From contig CAMXQE010000023.1 of the NCBI GenBank assembly GCA_947246015.1, forward strand, positions 1-64,000: a stretch of DNA of 64,000 nt. The letters run 5' to 3'. Source of the stretch: an uncultured Lachnospiraceae bacterium. GTDB lineage: Bacteria > Bacillota > Clostridia > Lachnospirales > Lachnospiraceae. Made by a program: the position numbers and the translations under genes. The notes beneath the pieces are model-generated. The model did not search any database, was not told the DNA's origin, and saw only the letters and a list, made by a program, of their open reading frames with translations. Shown piece by piece: positions 18,217 through 26,120 of this stretch; within the stretch, counting starts at the first letter, position 1; each line of letters starts with the position of its first letter.

Positions 18217-18305
18217 TGTTTACCCCAATTTAAACACAAAAGTAAACGCAGAAGCTGATTTTCAAACCATTACAGGCGAAAACTGAAAATTGACTTCCAT
18301 AGACT

Positions 18306-18524
18306 TTAAAACATTTTCATCTCCTCCAGTATTTTTTTCAGCACAACCATCTGCCCCGCCGTAATCGTAACACCCTTTCCATATTCTGTATGTTCTGCGT
18401 TCCACGTTCTAATGTCATAAACAGGCTCCCTGTCATCCCATGAAATATAATTCAGCTCTTTTGTCCATCCATTGTTTGGCTGGGATAAATTACCAATATG
18501 CTTGTAAATCGTATAGGTTTTCAT
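18306..18524 (-). CDS. PC4/YdbC-like ssDNA-binding protein
   Basis: A 72-residue protein resembling bacterial YdbC, a PC4-fold single-stranded DNA-binding protein. Supporting stretches are KHIGNLSQ, GWTKELNYISWDDREPVYDIRTW and GKGVTITAGQMV. A longer open frame reaches 18677, but a TTGAAA-N17-TATACT promoter lies inside that extension and GGAG sits six bases before the ATG at 18524, so the short form is favoured. In the extension, residues such as ADNGKPDNSDD preceded by a hydrophobic run look like the remnant of a secreted-protein start. The gene stands alone. Confidence 0.75.
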   Translation of the reverse strand: MKTYTIYKHIGNLSQPNNGWTKELNYISWDDREPVYDIRTWNAEHTEYGKGVTITAGQMVVLKKILEEMKMF

Positions 18525-18588
18525 AAAATTCTCCATTCCGCTGTCAAGCTGGCAGCACAAGTTTATCCATCTTCCAATACGTTCTAAC

Positions 18589-18617
18589 AGTATAGCCTGT
18601 TCTGTCTGGAATTTCAA
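18589..18617 (-). promoter_or_regulatory. Promoter of the PC4-like gene
   Basis: On the minus strand TTGAAA (18612-18617) and TATACT (18589-18594) are 17 bases apart. This puts the transcription start inside the longer open frame and sets the ATG at 18524 as the start codon. Confidence 0.6.
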
Positions 18618-18766
18618 TCGCTGTTTCACGGAGCCGCTGTCATCTGAATTATCTGGTTTCCCGTTATCTGCCAGCAAAAAAGCCGCGGATACAACAATAA
18701 GTACCCACAGCCCTTTACCTGCCTTTTATAACTATATATCTTTGCATTCGGACAAAATAAGCTTTT

Positions 18767-20248
18767 CTAAATAATAATGCAGACCATCCCGCCGTTGCTG
18801 TCGTTGACAATCTTCTGCATTGTCTCCTGTAACTTCATCTGGCTTTCTTCACCAATCATGGCAATCTTTCCGGAAATACCGTCGTTTACCAGCTGCTCCA
18901 CCGTTTTGCCAAAAATATTCGTCTCCCATATTCCTTCTTCGCTCGTTCCCGCATCGGAAATGTAACGAATCAGGTCTTCCGCCTGTTTTTCCGTACCTAC
19001 GATGGGGGAAATCTCCGTTTCAATATTCGCCCGTATCATATGGATGCTGGGGCTTTCCGCTTTTATTTTCACACCGAATTTATTGCCGTGCCGTATCACT
19101 TCCGGCTTATCCAGCGTAATTTCATCCCGGTCGGGCGTGACTACGCCATATCCCTTGCAGCGTACCGCTTCCACGGCATGAAGCACTTTCACGTATTCCC
19201 GTTTCATCTTCGCCATATCCCGCAGCACATTCAAAAGCTGGTATTCGCTGGTGATGCTTTCCCCTACCAGTTCACTCAGCATTTCATAATAGTAGGAATC
19301 GTCCACATCCAGTGACACCGATACGCATCCGGTCGCCATATCCACGCCGTCTACTTTGCATTTCCTTATATACTCGCTTTCCAACCGGATGCCGCCTTCT
19401 GCCACATCCTTCACACATCCCAGTTCTCCCATCAGCGCCTTAATCTGCTGTATGATATCCGCTTTCATTTTATGGGTATTCGGAAGCATTTCCACCCACT
19501 TCGGCATGTAAAATTCTATCATGGTCAGCGGAAATTCATACAGAATCTTTTCTAAAATATCATGAATATCTTCTTTTTTCAGCTGCTCACAGTTGACCGG
19601 CATGGCACTGACCTGATATTTCCTGCTGATGCTTTCTGCCAGTTTTACCGCTTCCTCCGAATAGGGTTTTTCCGTGTTTACCAGTACGATAAACGGTTTA
19701 TGTATTTTTTTTAATTCCTGTATCGTGCGTTCCTCGGCCGGCACATAATTTTCCCTTGGTATCTCCCCGAAACTGCCGTCGCAGGTAACTACGATTCCAA
19801 TAGTGGAATGGTCGTTGATGACTTTCCGCGTACCGATTTCCGCCGCCTGCGTAAAAGGAATTTCCTCTGCCGACCAGGGGGTCTTTACCATCCGCTCTGT
19901 ATCGTCCTCAATATGTCCGGTGGCGCCTTCCACCATGTAGCCTACACAGTCGATGAGCCGTACATTTACATCAATGTCGTCTCCCAGCGTAATTTTTGCC
20001 GCTTCTTTCGGAATGAATTTCGGCTCCGTGGTAGTGATGGTCTTTCCGCCGGAACTTTGAGGAAGTTCATCCTGCGCCCTTACTTTTTCATGCTCCTGCG
20101 TCATGTAGGGTAATACCATGATATCCATGAAACGTTTGATGAAGGTGGATTTCCCTGTCCTGACAGGCCCCACCACTCCCATGTAGATTTCCCCTCCTGT
20201 GCGGAATTGTATGTCTTTGTATAAGTTATGTGTATGTACTGCATCCAT
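18767..20248 (-). CDS. spoIVA: Stage IV sporulation protein A
   Basis: A 493-residue morphogenetic ATPase that polymerises on the forespore surface and forms the base of the spore coat. The P-loop is GVVGPVRTGKSTFI (about 24-37) in a TRAFAC-GTPase-like fold, the Walker B region is RLIDCVGYMVEGATGH, and the C-terminal end is conserved (NSNGGMVCIII). Length matches the family (492 in Bacillus subtilis). A SigE-type promoter lies 39-67 bases upstream. Its presence shows that the host belongs to a spore-forming lineage. Confidence 0.97.
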   Translation of the reverse strand: MDAVHTHNLYKDIQFRTGGEIYMGVVGPVRTGKSTFIKRFMDIMVLPYMTQEHEKVRAQDELPQSSGGKTITTTEPKFIPKEAAKITLGDDIDVNVRLIDCVGYMVEGATGHIEDDTERMVKTPWSAEEIPFTQAAEIGTRKVINDHSTIGIVVTCDGSFGEIPRENYVPAEERTIQELKKIHKPFIVLVNTEKPYSEEAVKLAESISRKYQVSAMPVNCEQLKKEDIHDILEKILYEFPLTMIEFYMPKWVEMLPNTHKMKADIIQQIKALMGELGCVKDVAEGGIRLESEYIRKCKVDGVDMATGCVSVSLDVDDSYYYEMLSELVGESITSEYQLLNVLRDMAKMKREYVKVLHAVEAVRCKGYGVVTPDRDEITLDKPEVIRHGNKFGVKIKAESPSIHMIRANIETEISPIVGTEKQAEDLIRYISDAGTSEEGIWETNIFGKTVEQLVNDGISGKIAMIGEESQMKLQETMQKIVNDSNGGMVCIII

Positions 20249-20286
20249 AGAAGCTCCCCTTCCGTATTTGCTGTTTTGCTGTTACA

Positions 20287-20315
20287 ATCATATGCCTGGG
20301 AGATGAATTTTATTC
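20287..20315 (-). promoter_or_regulatory. SigE-type promoter of spoIVA
   Basis: On the minus strand GAATAAA (20309-20315) fits the SigE -35 consensus at every position and CATATGAT (20287-20294) fits six of eight -10 positions, with a 14-base spacer. spoIVA belongs to the mother-cell SigE regulon in Bacillus and Clostridium. Confidence 0.65.
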
Positions 20316-20436
20316 CCTGGAAGGTAACTGGAATGGAAAAATGGAGGAAAGCACCAGAATCCTCTTGCCAGCGTCAGCTATAAGCTGTCACATCATTAAT
20401 TTCCTGTCTGATTTTCAAAAATTAACGATAAATATC

Positions 20437-20465
20437 TTTACACAATTATTTTTATATATTATAAT
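20437..20465 (+). promoter_or_regulatory. SigA-type promoter of the secreted CxxC protein
   Basis: TTTACA (20437-20442) and TATAAT (20460-20465) are separated by 17 bases, 35 bases before the ATG at 20500. Confidence 0.6.
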
Positions 20466-20499
20466 TTTGGCATTATATTATATTATGGAGGAAATCTAT

Positions 20500-21624
20500 A
20501 TGAAGAAAAGAATTTTAGGAATGCTGGCTGCGTTTATTCTGCTTCTGCCCGCATTACAGGCGGCTGCAGCCGAGGTGCCGGCAGGTACGGCAAATTTGGA
20601 TTATACCTTTAACAACATTGACGGCGGTGAAGTATCCACGCAAAGCAACGGAAAACCTAAGATACTGGTATTCTTTAAAACCACATGCTGGAACTGTATA
20701 CAGACATTAAGTGATATTTCATCAAGCGAATGGATTAAGAGCGGCGATGTCGAAGTATGTGCTATTGAAGTTGTCGGACCGCCCAATATTTCCGTGGATG
20801 ATGTAGTCACTTTCCGTGATAATTATTGTTCAGAAGGCTACATAACATTTGCCACATCCGACTGGGTAAACGGTGCAAATAATGCTATGTTTGCTTACGT
20901 GAATCTGTTTAATTTAGGCAATCCAATTACAACCCCTTTAGTTGTTATGGTAAATTCTGATAATGAGATACGAGGTATTACCACAGGAGTACTTTCTGCT
21001 TCTGAAATCGAAAATACATATTTACCGCTTTTGAACTCCAATGCAGACGATACAGATACTCCGGATGATTCTCAGAATCCCGATGAACCGCAGAATCCCG
21101 ATGACTCTCAGAACCCGGACGATTCTCAGAATCCCGATGACTCTCAGAACCCGGACGATTCTCAGAACCCCGATGACTCTAAAAACCCAGACGATTCTCA
21201 GAATCCCGATGACTCTCAGAACCCCGATGATTCTCAGAATCCGGACGATTCTCAAAAACCCAGTGACTCAAAGGATTCCGATGATTCCAAAGAATCATCA
21301 GGCGGTTCAGAATCGCAGGAAAGCATTGTGAAAAAAGACCCCGGCGCTGAATATGCAGAATTTTTGGCAAAAACAGCAAATTCCCTTCGAAATACAAAGG
21401 AAAATCAAATTGTTATCAATACCAAAACATGGACTTGCTTTAACCGTACCATGTTAGAAGCCATCAAAAGCAGACCGGATGTAACGGTAATCGTGAATTA
21501 TATTTATGAAGGAAAACCTTATGTACTGACCATACCGGCCGGCACGGATGTAAATCTGTTTATGGATGAAAACGGATTTGCAGGTTTCCGGTATATTGAG
21601 AAAGTATTGAATACGAAAAAATAA
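20500..21624 (+). CDS. Secreted thioredoxin-fold CxxC protein with hexapeptide repeat
   Basis: A 374-residue exported protein. A signal peptide (MKKRILGMLAAFILLLPALQAAAA) is followed by a thioredoxin/TlpA-like domain with KTTCWNC (about 65-71) and a cis-Pro-like NPITTPLVVM (about 146-155). Residues 187-264 are 13 units of a six-residue repeat (mostly NPDDSQ), probably an extended linker. The C-terminal 100 residues (from AEYAEFLAKTA) hold one Cys and no recognised family. GGAGG precedes the ATG at 20500; an in-frame ATG at 20485 lies before the binding site. The repeat DNA is 18-base tandem units and so could vary in length. Function is probably extracytoplasmic thiol chemistry, but this is inference. 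Confidence 0.75.
   Translation: MKKRILGMLAAFILLLPALQAAAAEVPAGTANLDYTFNNIDGGEVSTQSNGKPKILVFFKTTCWNCIQTLSDISSSEWIKSGDVEVCAIEVVGPPNISVDDVVTFRDNYCSEGYITFATSDWVNGANNAMFAYVNLFNLGNPITTPLVVMVNSDNEIRGITTGVLSASEIENTYLPLLNSNADDTDTPDDSQNPDEPQNPDDSQNPDDSQNPDDSQNPDDSQNPDDSKNPDDSQNPDDSQNPDDSQNPDDSQKPSDSKDSDDSKESSGGSESQESIVKKDPGAEYAEFLAKTANSLRNTKENQIVINTKTWTCFNRTMLEAIKSRPDVTVIVNYIYEGKPYVLTIPAGTDVNLFMDENGFAGFRYIEKVLNTKK
21058..21291 (+). repeat. 18-base in-frame tandem repeat, 13 units
   Basis: The unit (AAY CCC/CCG GAY GAY TCT CAG) encodes NPDDSQ and is repeated 13 times with a few changed units (TPDDSQ, NPDEPQ, NPDDSK, KPSDSK, DSDDSK). Synonymous differences alternate between neighbouring units, which suggests duplication of 36-base pairs. 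Confidence 0.9.
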
Positions 21625-21638
21625 GCCAAAAAAAGCAG

Positions 21639-21668
21639 CCGCTTCCCAAACGGAAGCGGTTGTTTTTT
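21639..21668 (+). terminator. Rho-independent terminator after the CxxC protein gene
   Basis: CCGCTTCC (21639-21646) pairs with GGAAGCGG (21652-21659) around a five-base loop, followed by TTGTTTTTTT. The upstream A-run suggests it could also stop the convergent tyrS transcript. Confidence 0.85.
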
Positions 21669-21731
21669 TAGCTGTTATTCCATCCACCCTTTTATCCGGC
21701 AGGAATGATTACCACCAAATTTCCTGAATGC

Positions 21732-22958
21732 TTAAACCTTATAAATAATCTTCTTAAAATTCTTCTTCCCTCTCTTAAGCACGATGCCGTCGCCCGTGAG
21801 CTGTTCTTTTTCAAACACTGCCCTGGTATCCGTTACTTTCTCCCCATCTACGGTAACACCTCCCTGCTCCACTGCACGGCGCGCTTCGGAACGGGACGCT
21901 ACCAGACCGGAGGCTGTTAACATGGTCAGGATATCTATTTTGTCCTCCCTGAAGTTTTCTTCCGTCATTTCAGCGGTGGGCATATCTGCCGCATTTCCTC
22001 CGGTAAACAACGCCCTCGCACTTTCCATGGCCCTTCCCGCTTCTTCCTCTCCATGCACCAGCTTGGTTAATTCAAATGCAAGGATTTCCTTCGCCTTGTT
22101 CAGCTCGTTTCCTTCCCACTTCTCCATTTCATCAATCTGCTCCAAGGGAAGGAAGGTCAGCATACGGATACATTTAAGCACATCCGCATCCGCTACGTTT
22201 CTCCAGTACTGGAAAAACTCGAACGGTGATGTCTTGTTCGGGTCAAGCCATACTGCCCCCTTCTGGGTTTTCCCCATCTTGTTCCCTTCGGAATTTAACA
22301 ACAGCGTAATCGTCATCGCATAGGCATCTTTACCCAGCTTACGGCGGATTAACTCCGTTCCTCCCAGCATATTGCTCCACTGGTCGTCACCGCCGAACTG
22401 CATATTACAGCCGTATTTCTGGTACAGCACGTAGAAATCGTAGCTCTGCATAATCATGTAGTTGAATTCTAAAAAGCTCAATCCCTTTTCCATACGCTGC
22501 TTGTAGCACTCCGCCGTCAGCATACGGTTGACGCTGAAATGCGCCCCTACCTCACGCAGCATTTCAACATAATTCAAACCCATCAGCCAGTCCGCATTGT
22601 TCACCAGCATTGCCTTTCCTTCTGAAAAATCAATAAACCGGCTCATCTGTTTCTTAAAACAGTCGCAATTGTGCTGGATTTCCTCCGGCGTCATCATAGT
22701 ACGCATATCGCTCTTTCCTGAAGGGTCTCCAATCATCCCCGTACCGCCGCCAATCAGTGCAATCGGCTTATTTCCTGCCATCTGCAGCCTTTTCATCAGA
22801 CAGAGCGCCATGAAGTGTCCCACATGAAGGCTGTCTGCCGTCGGGTCAAAACCGATATAGAATGTTGCCTTGCCGTTGTTTACCAGCTCCCTGATTTCCT
22901 CTTCATCCGTAAGCTGCGCCAACAGCCCCCTTGCTTTCAGTTCCTCAAATACTTTCAT
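21732..22958 (-). CDS. tyrS: Tyrosyl-tRNA synthetase
   Basis: A 408-residue class I aminoacyl-tRNA synthetase charging tRNA-Tyr. The signature [13 protein letters not shown] (HIGH-type, about 36-48), the ATP site [12 protein letters not shown], the KMSKS-type [10 protein letters not shown] and a C-terminal S4 RNA-binding domain ([22 protein letters not shown]) are all visible. AAAGGAG lies before two close ATGs; 22958 gives better spacing than 22967. A T-box leader precedes the gene, so expression should respond to uncharged tRNA-Tyr. About 190 bases of repeat-bearing DNA separate the T-box terminator from the start codon. Confidence 0.96.
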   Translation of the reverse strand: MKVFEELKARGLLAQLTDEEEIRELVNNGKATFYIGFDPTADSLHVGHFMALCLMKRLQMAGNKPIALIGGGTGMIGDPSGKSDMRTMMTPEEIQHNCDCFKKQMSRFIDFSEGKAMLVNNADWLMGLNYVEMLREVGAHFSVNRMLTAECYKQRMEKGLSFLEFNYMIMQSYDFYVLYQKYGCNMQFGGDDQWSNMLGGTELIRRKLGKDAYAMTITLLLNSEGNKMGKTQKGAVWLDPNKTSPFEFFQYWRNVADADVLKCIRMLTFLPLEQIDEMEKWEGNELNKAKEILAFELTKLVHGEEEAGRAMESARALFTGGNAADMPTAEMTEENFREDKIDILTMLTASGLVASRSEARRAVEQGGVTVDGEKVTDTRAVFEKEQLTGDGIVLKRGKKNFKKIIYKV

Positions 22959-23103
22959 TTTTAACATACTCCTTTCTCCGGTCACAAGAATGCACTTCCC
23001 ACAACCTTTTCTTTTTTGCATTTCCTGCGGCGGTTTCCTTTGTTTTAAAAAGACATCCCTGCATCTTCCTCTGACGTTCTGCAGATTGAACATTTTATAC
23101 AAG

Positions 23104-23152
23104 CGGGTTCCTACCCGCTGTGCGGGGTGTATGCGCTAATCTTCTTAACTCT
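23104..23152 (+). repeat. Dispersed post-terminator element, copy 1
   Basis: The plus strand reads ...GGTTCCTACCCGCTGTGCGGGGTGT... then CTGTGCAC just before the A-run that complements the T-box terminator tail. The same layout (a REP-like CTCGCYGYGCGGGG core, then CYCTGYGCATAAAA) recurs after ilvA and rpmF. Confidence 0.5.
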
Positions 23153-23512
23153 GTGCACAAAAAAAACCGCCCTGACTGAATAGGACGGGATAAACCGTGG
23201 TACCACCTATATTCACAGATAACTCACGCCATCTGCCTTTGCAAGTACGGCCATCCGCTATTCCCTTTCACAAACAAATCAGGGGTTCTTCACGAACAAC
23301 GATACTCCTCCACCATAACGCGGGGAAACACGTCACAGCCTACTAAAAATGCATAACCTTACAAAATTCCTGCCGGTTTTGCCTCTCATTCTGCCATGCA
23401 GCTCCCGGATGTATTCATAAACAGCTTCCCCTGCACCTCTCATCTGCCGGTTACTTTCTGTAAGTTTCCCTGCTTACTACTTGTTCCGTTCTACGCCTTT
23501 TGTTTTCAAATT
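23153..23512 (-). promoter_or_regulatory. T-box leader of tyrS
   Basis: On the minus strand the T-box core AGGTGGTACCACGG (23194-23207) is followed by a terminator hairpin, CCGTCCT with AGGGCGG and a run of eight T (23153-23190). Pairing of the core with upstream sequence is the antiterminator alternative. The start of the leader carries an AGTA-type motif (GAACAAGTAGTAAGC). A TAC at 23411-23413, in GAATACATCC, is a plausible tyrosine specifier codon in stem I, though I did not fold the RNA. Uncharged tRNA-Tyr would favour read-through into tyrS. Confidence 0.93.
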
Positions 23513-23518
23513 AAATGT

Positions 23519-23547
23519 ATTTTAACCTATTAATGAATATCTGTCAA
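23519..23547 (-). promoter_or_regulatory. SigA-type promoter of the tyrS T-box transcript
   Basis: On the minus strand a perfect TTGACA (23542-23547) and TAAAAT (23519-23524) lie 17 bases apart, directly before the T-box leader. Confidence 0.75.
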
Positions 23548-23576
23548 CTGATATTTTATAACAATTTTATTTTAAG

Positions 23577-23610
23577 GTAACAGTTCAGCCTTCAGCTTCA
23601 CTGTCACGCC
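23577..23610. repeat. Dispersed inverted repeat GTAACAGTTCAGCCT, copy A
   Basis: GTAACAGTTCAGCCT is followed after nine bases by CTGTCACGCCT. The same 15-base block and the same CTGTYAC partner nine bases later occur at 30624-30659. The arms GTAACAG/CTGTYAC can pair. The rest of 23548-23718 between this element and the hairpin after the VWA gene holds no gene that I can support. Confidence 0.55.
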
Positions 23611-23718
23611 TGATGCACACAAAATGCTCCAAAACCTCATTTTGGCGCTTGCATAACTCGCATACAGCGCGATTTTACCCGCAGAATAATATAAGTCTGA
23701 ACTGTTTCCTTCCAAAAT

Positions 23719-23780
23719 CCAAAAAAGAAAGCGGGAAAATATTTCAACCGGCTGATTTTTACCGGAAAACATTTCCCCGC
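23719..23780 (-). terminator. Nested hairpin terminator after the VWA gene
   Basis: On the minus strand GCGGGGAAAT pairs with ATTTTCCCGC (23731-23780, one G-U pair), enclosing an inner CCGG...CCGG helix, and is followed by TTTCTTTTTTGG. It begins about 40 bases after the stop codon. Confidence 0.7.
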
Positions 23781-23820
23781 ATACTGATACTATTTTCTAT
23801 ATCGTTTCATACTGCATTGC

Positions 23821-25023
23821 TTACTTATTCACCATCAGTTTCACCATCGCCTGATTCAGCCCGTCCACGGTCAGCTTATACATCGGAAAAATATTCTTAA
23901 TGGCAGTCTCCGCTTCCCTCCATGGAGCGTTCCCCGGCGCCATCTTCGGATTCATCCAGACAATTTTCTTATAGTGCTTCTTCATTAAAAGCAGCCAGTC
24001 CATTCCGGATAACCCGCCGTTCGGTCCTCTGTAATTGCCCGTTGTGGAATACAATTCTTCCGGCGCCATGGCCGCGTCTCCCACGATAATCACTTTATAG
24101 TCGCTGTCCAGATTGCGGAACATCCACTCCGTGTCAATCCAGTCGCCGTTTTCACACTCCGGCGTTTTATACAGCTTACTGTAAATGCAGTTATGGAAAT
24201 AATAAGTCTTTACATCTTTATAATGATTGGACTTATGCACGGACTGGAACAGCTCATTCAACAGCGTGGTATAAGGAATCATCGTCCCGCCGGAATCCAT
24301 TAACAGCAGCAGCTTGACCGAATTTTTCCTTGGTTTTTCCATGACAATCTGCAGACAGCCTCCATTGTTGCATGTCTTGTCAATCGTTCCGTTAATATCC
24401 AGTTCGGTCTTGGGAATATCCAGTTTGGTGGAAAACTGGCGCAGACGGCGCAGCGCCTGCATGAACTGGCGGTTATCGATAATCTTGTCATCCCTGAAAT
24501 CCCGGTATTTCCGCGCCCCCACCACGGAAAAGGCAGACTGATAGCCGGTGGTTCCGCCTACACGCACACCGCCTACATTTCCTCCGGTATTTCCAAACGA
24601 AGTCTTTCCCATCGTTCCAATCCAGTAGCTTCCGCCGTTGTGCTCGCTGTCCTGGTCTTTCAGACGCTGTCTGAACTTCTCCTCCACGTCTTCCTTGTCA
24701 ATCTGTACTTCCTCCATCCGGTTTAAGTGGTCTCTCGCTTCCTCATGGGCCAGCTCCATCATATCGGACTTATCCAGCCAGCGCAGCATTTGGGATGTAA
24801 TCTCATCATCCGAATGAATCCCTTTGAAATGCTCCTCAAAGGCCAAATCAAATTTATCATACTCTGTTTCACTTTTCACCAGAATCATTCTCGCCACATA
24901 ATAAAATTCTGTAAGGCTGCTCCCGCAAAGCCCTTTATCCAATGCCTCCTGTAACGTCAGCCATTCGCTTAACGTCACATTCAACCCCTTCGCTTTCAGC
25001 GTATCAAAGAATCTGCCAAACAT
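23821..25023 (-). CDS. VWA-domain protein (CoxE-like), MoxR partner
   Basis: A 400-residue cytoplasmic protein. The N-terminal half is mostly helical (MFGRFFDTLKAKGLNVTLSEWL), and the C-terminal half is a von Willebrand A-type domain starting VKLLLLMDSGGTMIPY. The MIDAS normally reads DxSxS but here is DSGGT, so metal binding may be altered. AAAGGCAGGATGT precedes the ATG at 25023. CoxE-like VWA proteins work with MoxR AAA+ ATPases, and one is encoded directly upstream, so they probably form a chaperone or metal-insertion type complex. Target unknown. Confidence 0.83.
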   Translation of the reverse strand: MFGRFFDTLKAKGLNVTLSEWLTLQEALDKGLCGSSLTEFYYVARMILVKSETEYDKFDLAFEEHFKGIHSDDEITSQMLRWLDKSDMMELAHEEARDHLNRMEEVQIDKEDVEEKFRQRLKDQDSEHNGGSYWIGTMGKTSFGNTGGNVGGVRVGGTTGYQSAFSVVGARKYRDFRDDKIIDNRQFMQALRRLRQFSTKLDIPKTELDINGTIDKTCNNGGCLQIVMEKPRKNSVKLLLLMDSGGTMIPYTTLLNELFQSVHKSNHYKDVKTYYFHNCIYSKLYKTPECENGDWIDTEWMFRNLDSDYKVIIVGDAAMAPEELYSTTGNYRGPNGGLSGMDWLLLMKKHYKKIVWMNPKMAPGNAPWREAETAIKNIFPMYKLTVDGLNQAMVKLMVNK

Positions 25024-25121
25024 ACATCCTGCCTTTCCGCAGCCCGTTACCACTCTGCCCAACTGCCGTACATGGTATTTTTAGCCCATACCGCCTTTTT
25101 CCCAATGCCCCTGAAATCCTT

Positions 25122-25943
25122 CTACCTCACAGTTCCCCGGACAGTTTCCAGGTCCTCATCCTTTTTCACAATAACACCCACAAACGGGAGTTCCTTCTTA
25201 ATCTTTTCCAACGGTATCCCGCCTATCTGAAGGGCATTGACCCAGTCAATCAATTCCGAAGTGCTCGGTTTCTTGCGCACATCTTTCAAAGAACGTATCC
25301 AGTAAAAAACATCCATTGCGTTTTTCAGCAGGTTTTCCTCAATATTCGGAAAATGAGTCTTTACAATTTCCTCCATCAGCTCCGCATCCGGAAAATCAAT
25401 GTAATGGAAAATACATCTCCTTAAAAAAGCATCCGGTAATTCCTTCTCCGCATTGGAAGTAATGATGACAATCGGCCTGTGTTTTGCCTTAACAGTCCTC
25501 TTCGTCTCATGGATATAAAACTCCATCTGATCCAGCTCCCAGAGCAAATCATTGGGAAACTCCAAATCTGCCTTATCAATTTCGTCAATCAGAAGAACGA
25601 CCTGCTCCTCATCATCAAAAGCTTCCCCCAGTTTCCCCAGCTTAATGTATCTGGCAATATCATCCACGCCTTCTTCTCCGAACTGACCGTCATACAGTCT
25701 CTGAATCGTGTCATAAACATAAAGCCCTTCCTGTGCTTTCGTTGTGGACTTGATATTCCATATAATCAGCTTCTTGCCCAGTGATTTTGCCACTGCCTCC
25801 GCCAGCATTGTCTTTCCTGTTCCCGGCTCCCCTTTAATCAAAAGGGGCTTTTGCAGGGCAATTGCCACATTCACGCTTGCCATCAGCTCCTCAGAAGCTA
25901 CATATTCCGCCGTACTCCCAAATCCCTGTTTTACTTCACTCAT
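25122..25943 (-). CDS. MoxR-family AAA+ ATPase
   Basis: A 273-residue AAA+ protein with Walker A GEPGTGKTMLAE (about 37-48), Walker B VVLLIDEIDKADLEFP (about 115-130), sensor 1 VIITSNAEKELPDAF and a sensor/arginine-finger stretch RRCIFHYIDFP. MoxR ATPases remodel partner proteins together with VWA-domain proteins, and one follows 98 bases downstream in the same direction. GGAGAAGG precedes the start. Confidence 0.9.
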   Translation of the reverse strand: MSEVKQGFGSTAEYVASEELMASVNVAIALQKPLLIKGEPGTGKTMLAEAVAKSLGKKLIIWNIKSTTKAQEGLYVYDTIQRLYDGQFGEEGVDDIARYIKLGKLGEAFDDEEQVVLLIDEIDKADLEFPNDLLWELDQMEFYIHETKRTVKAKHRPIVIITSNAEKELPDAFLRRCIFHYIDFPDAELMEEIVKTHFPNIEENLLKNAMDVFYWIRSLKDVRKKPSTSELIDWVNALQIGGIPLEKIKKELPFVGVIVKKDEDLETVRGTVR

Positions 25944-26029
25944 CCTTCTCCTCTTTCCGCGCCTGTATGAACCGCCTGAACATGCGGTTATACTTACTGT
26001 TTCTTTCCGCGCCTTTACTTGCTGATTCT

Positions 26030-26058
26030 ATGTTACGATATTCATACCCCAAAAGCAA
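26030..26058 (-). promoter_or_regulatory. Possible promoter of the MoxR/VWA pair
   Basis: On the minus strand TTGCTT (26053-26058) and TAACAT (26030-26035) lie 17 bases apart. The -35 touches the end of the dispersed repeat copy at 26057-26103. The -10 is weak. Confidence 0.35.
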
Positions 26059-26103
26059 TCCTGTATTTTAATTCCCGCGGGCAGCGAGCCAGGTATCTGC
26101 AGC
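26057..26103 (-). repeat. Dispersed REP-like repeat, copy B
   Basis: Read on the minus strand, GCAGATACCTGGCTCGCTGC then CCGCGGGAATTAAAATACAGG matches the plus-strand copy at 45307-45347 at about 35 of 41 positions. It follows the gpsA stop codon. Confidence 0.65.
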
Positions 26104-26120
26104 ATTTGGCGGCTGCCGCA

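Noticed and set aside
21058-21291. Regular repeats as a possible CRISPR array
   Set aside because: Units are contiguous without spacers and lie in frame inside a signal-peptide-bearing gene.
21041-21331. Second open frames on both strands across the hexapeptide repeat
   Set aside because: They are shadows of the 18-base repeat; they have no ribosome binding site and show repeat composition only.
23572-23772. 66-residue minus-strand frame after the VWA gene
   Set aside because: It crosses a terminator hairpin and a dispersed repeat and has no binding site.
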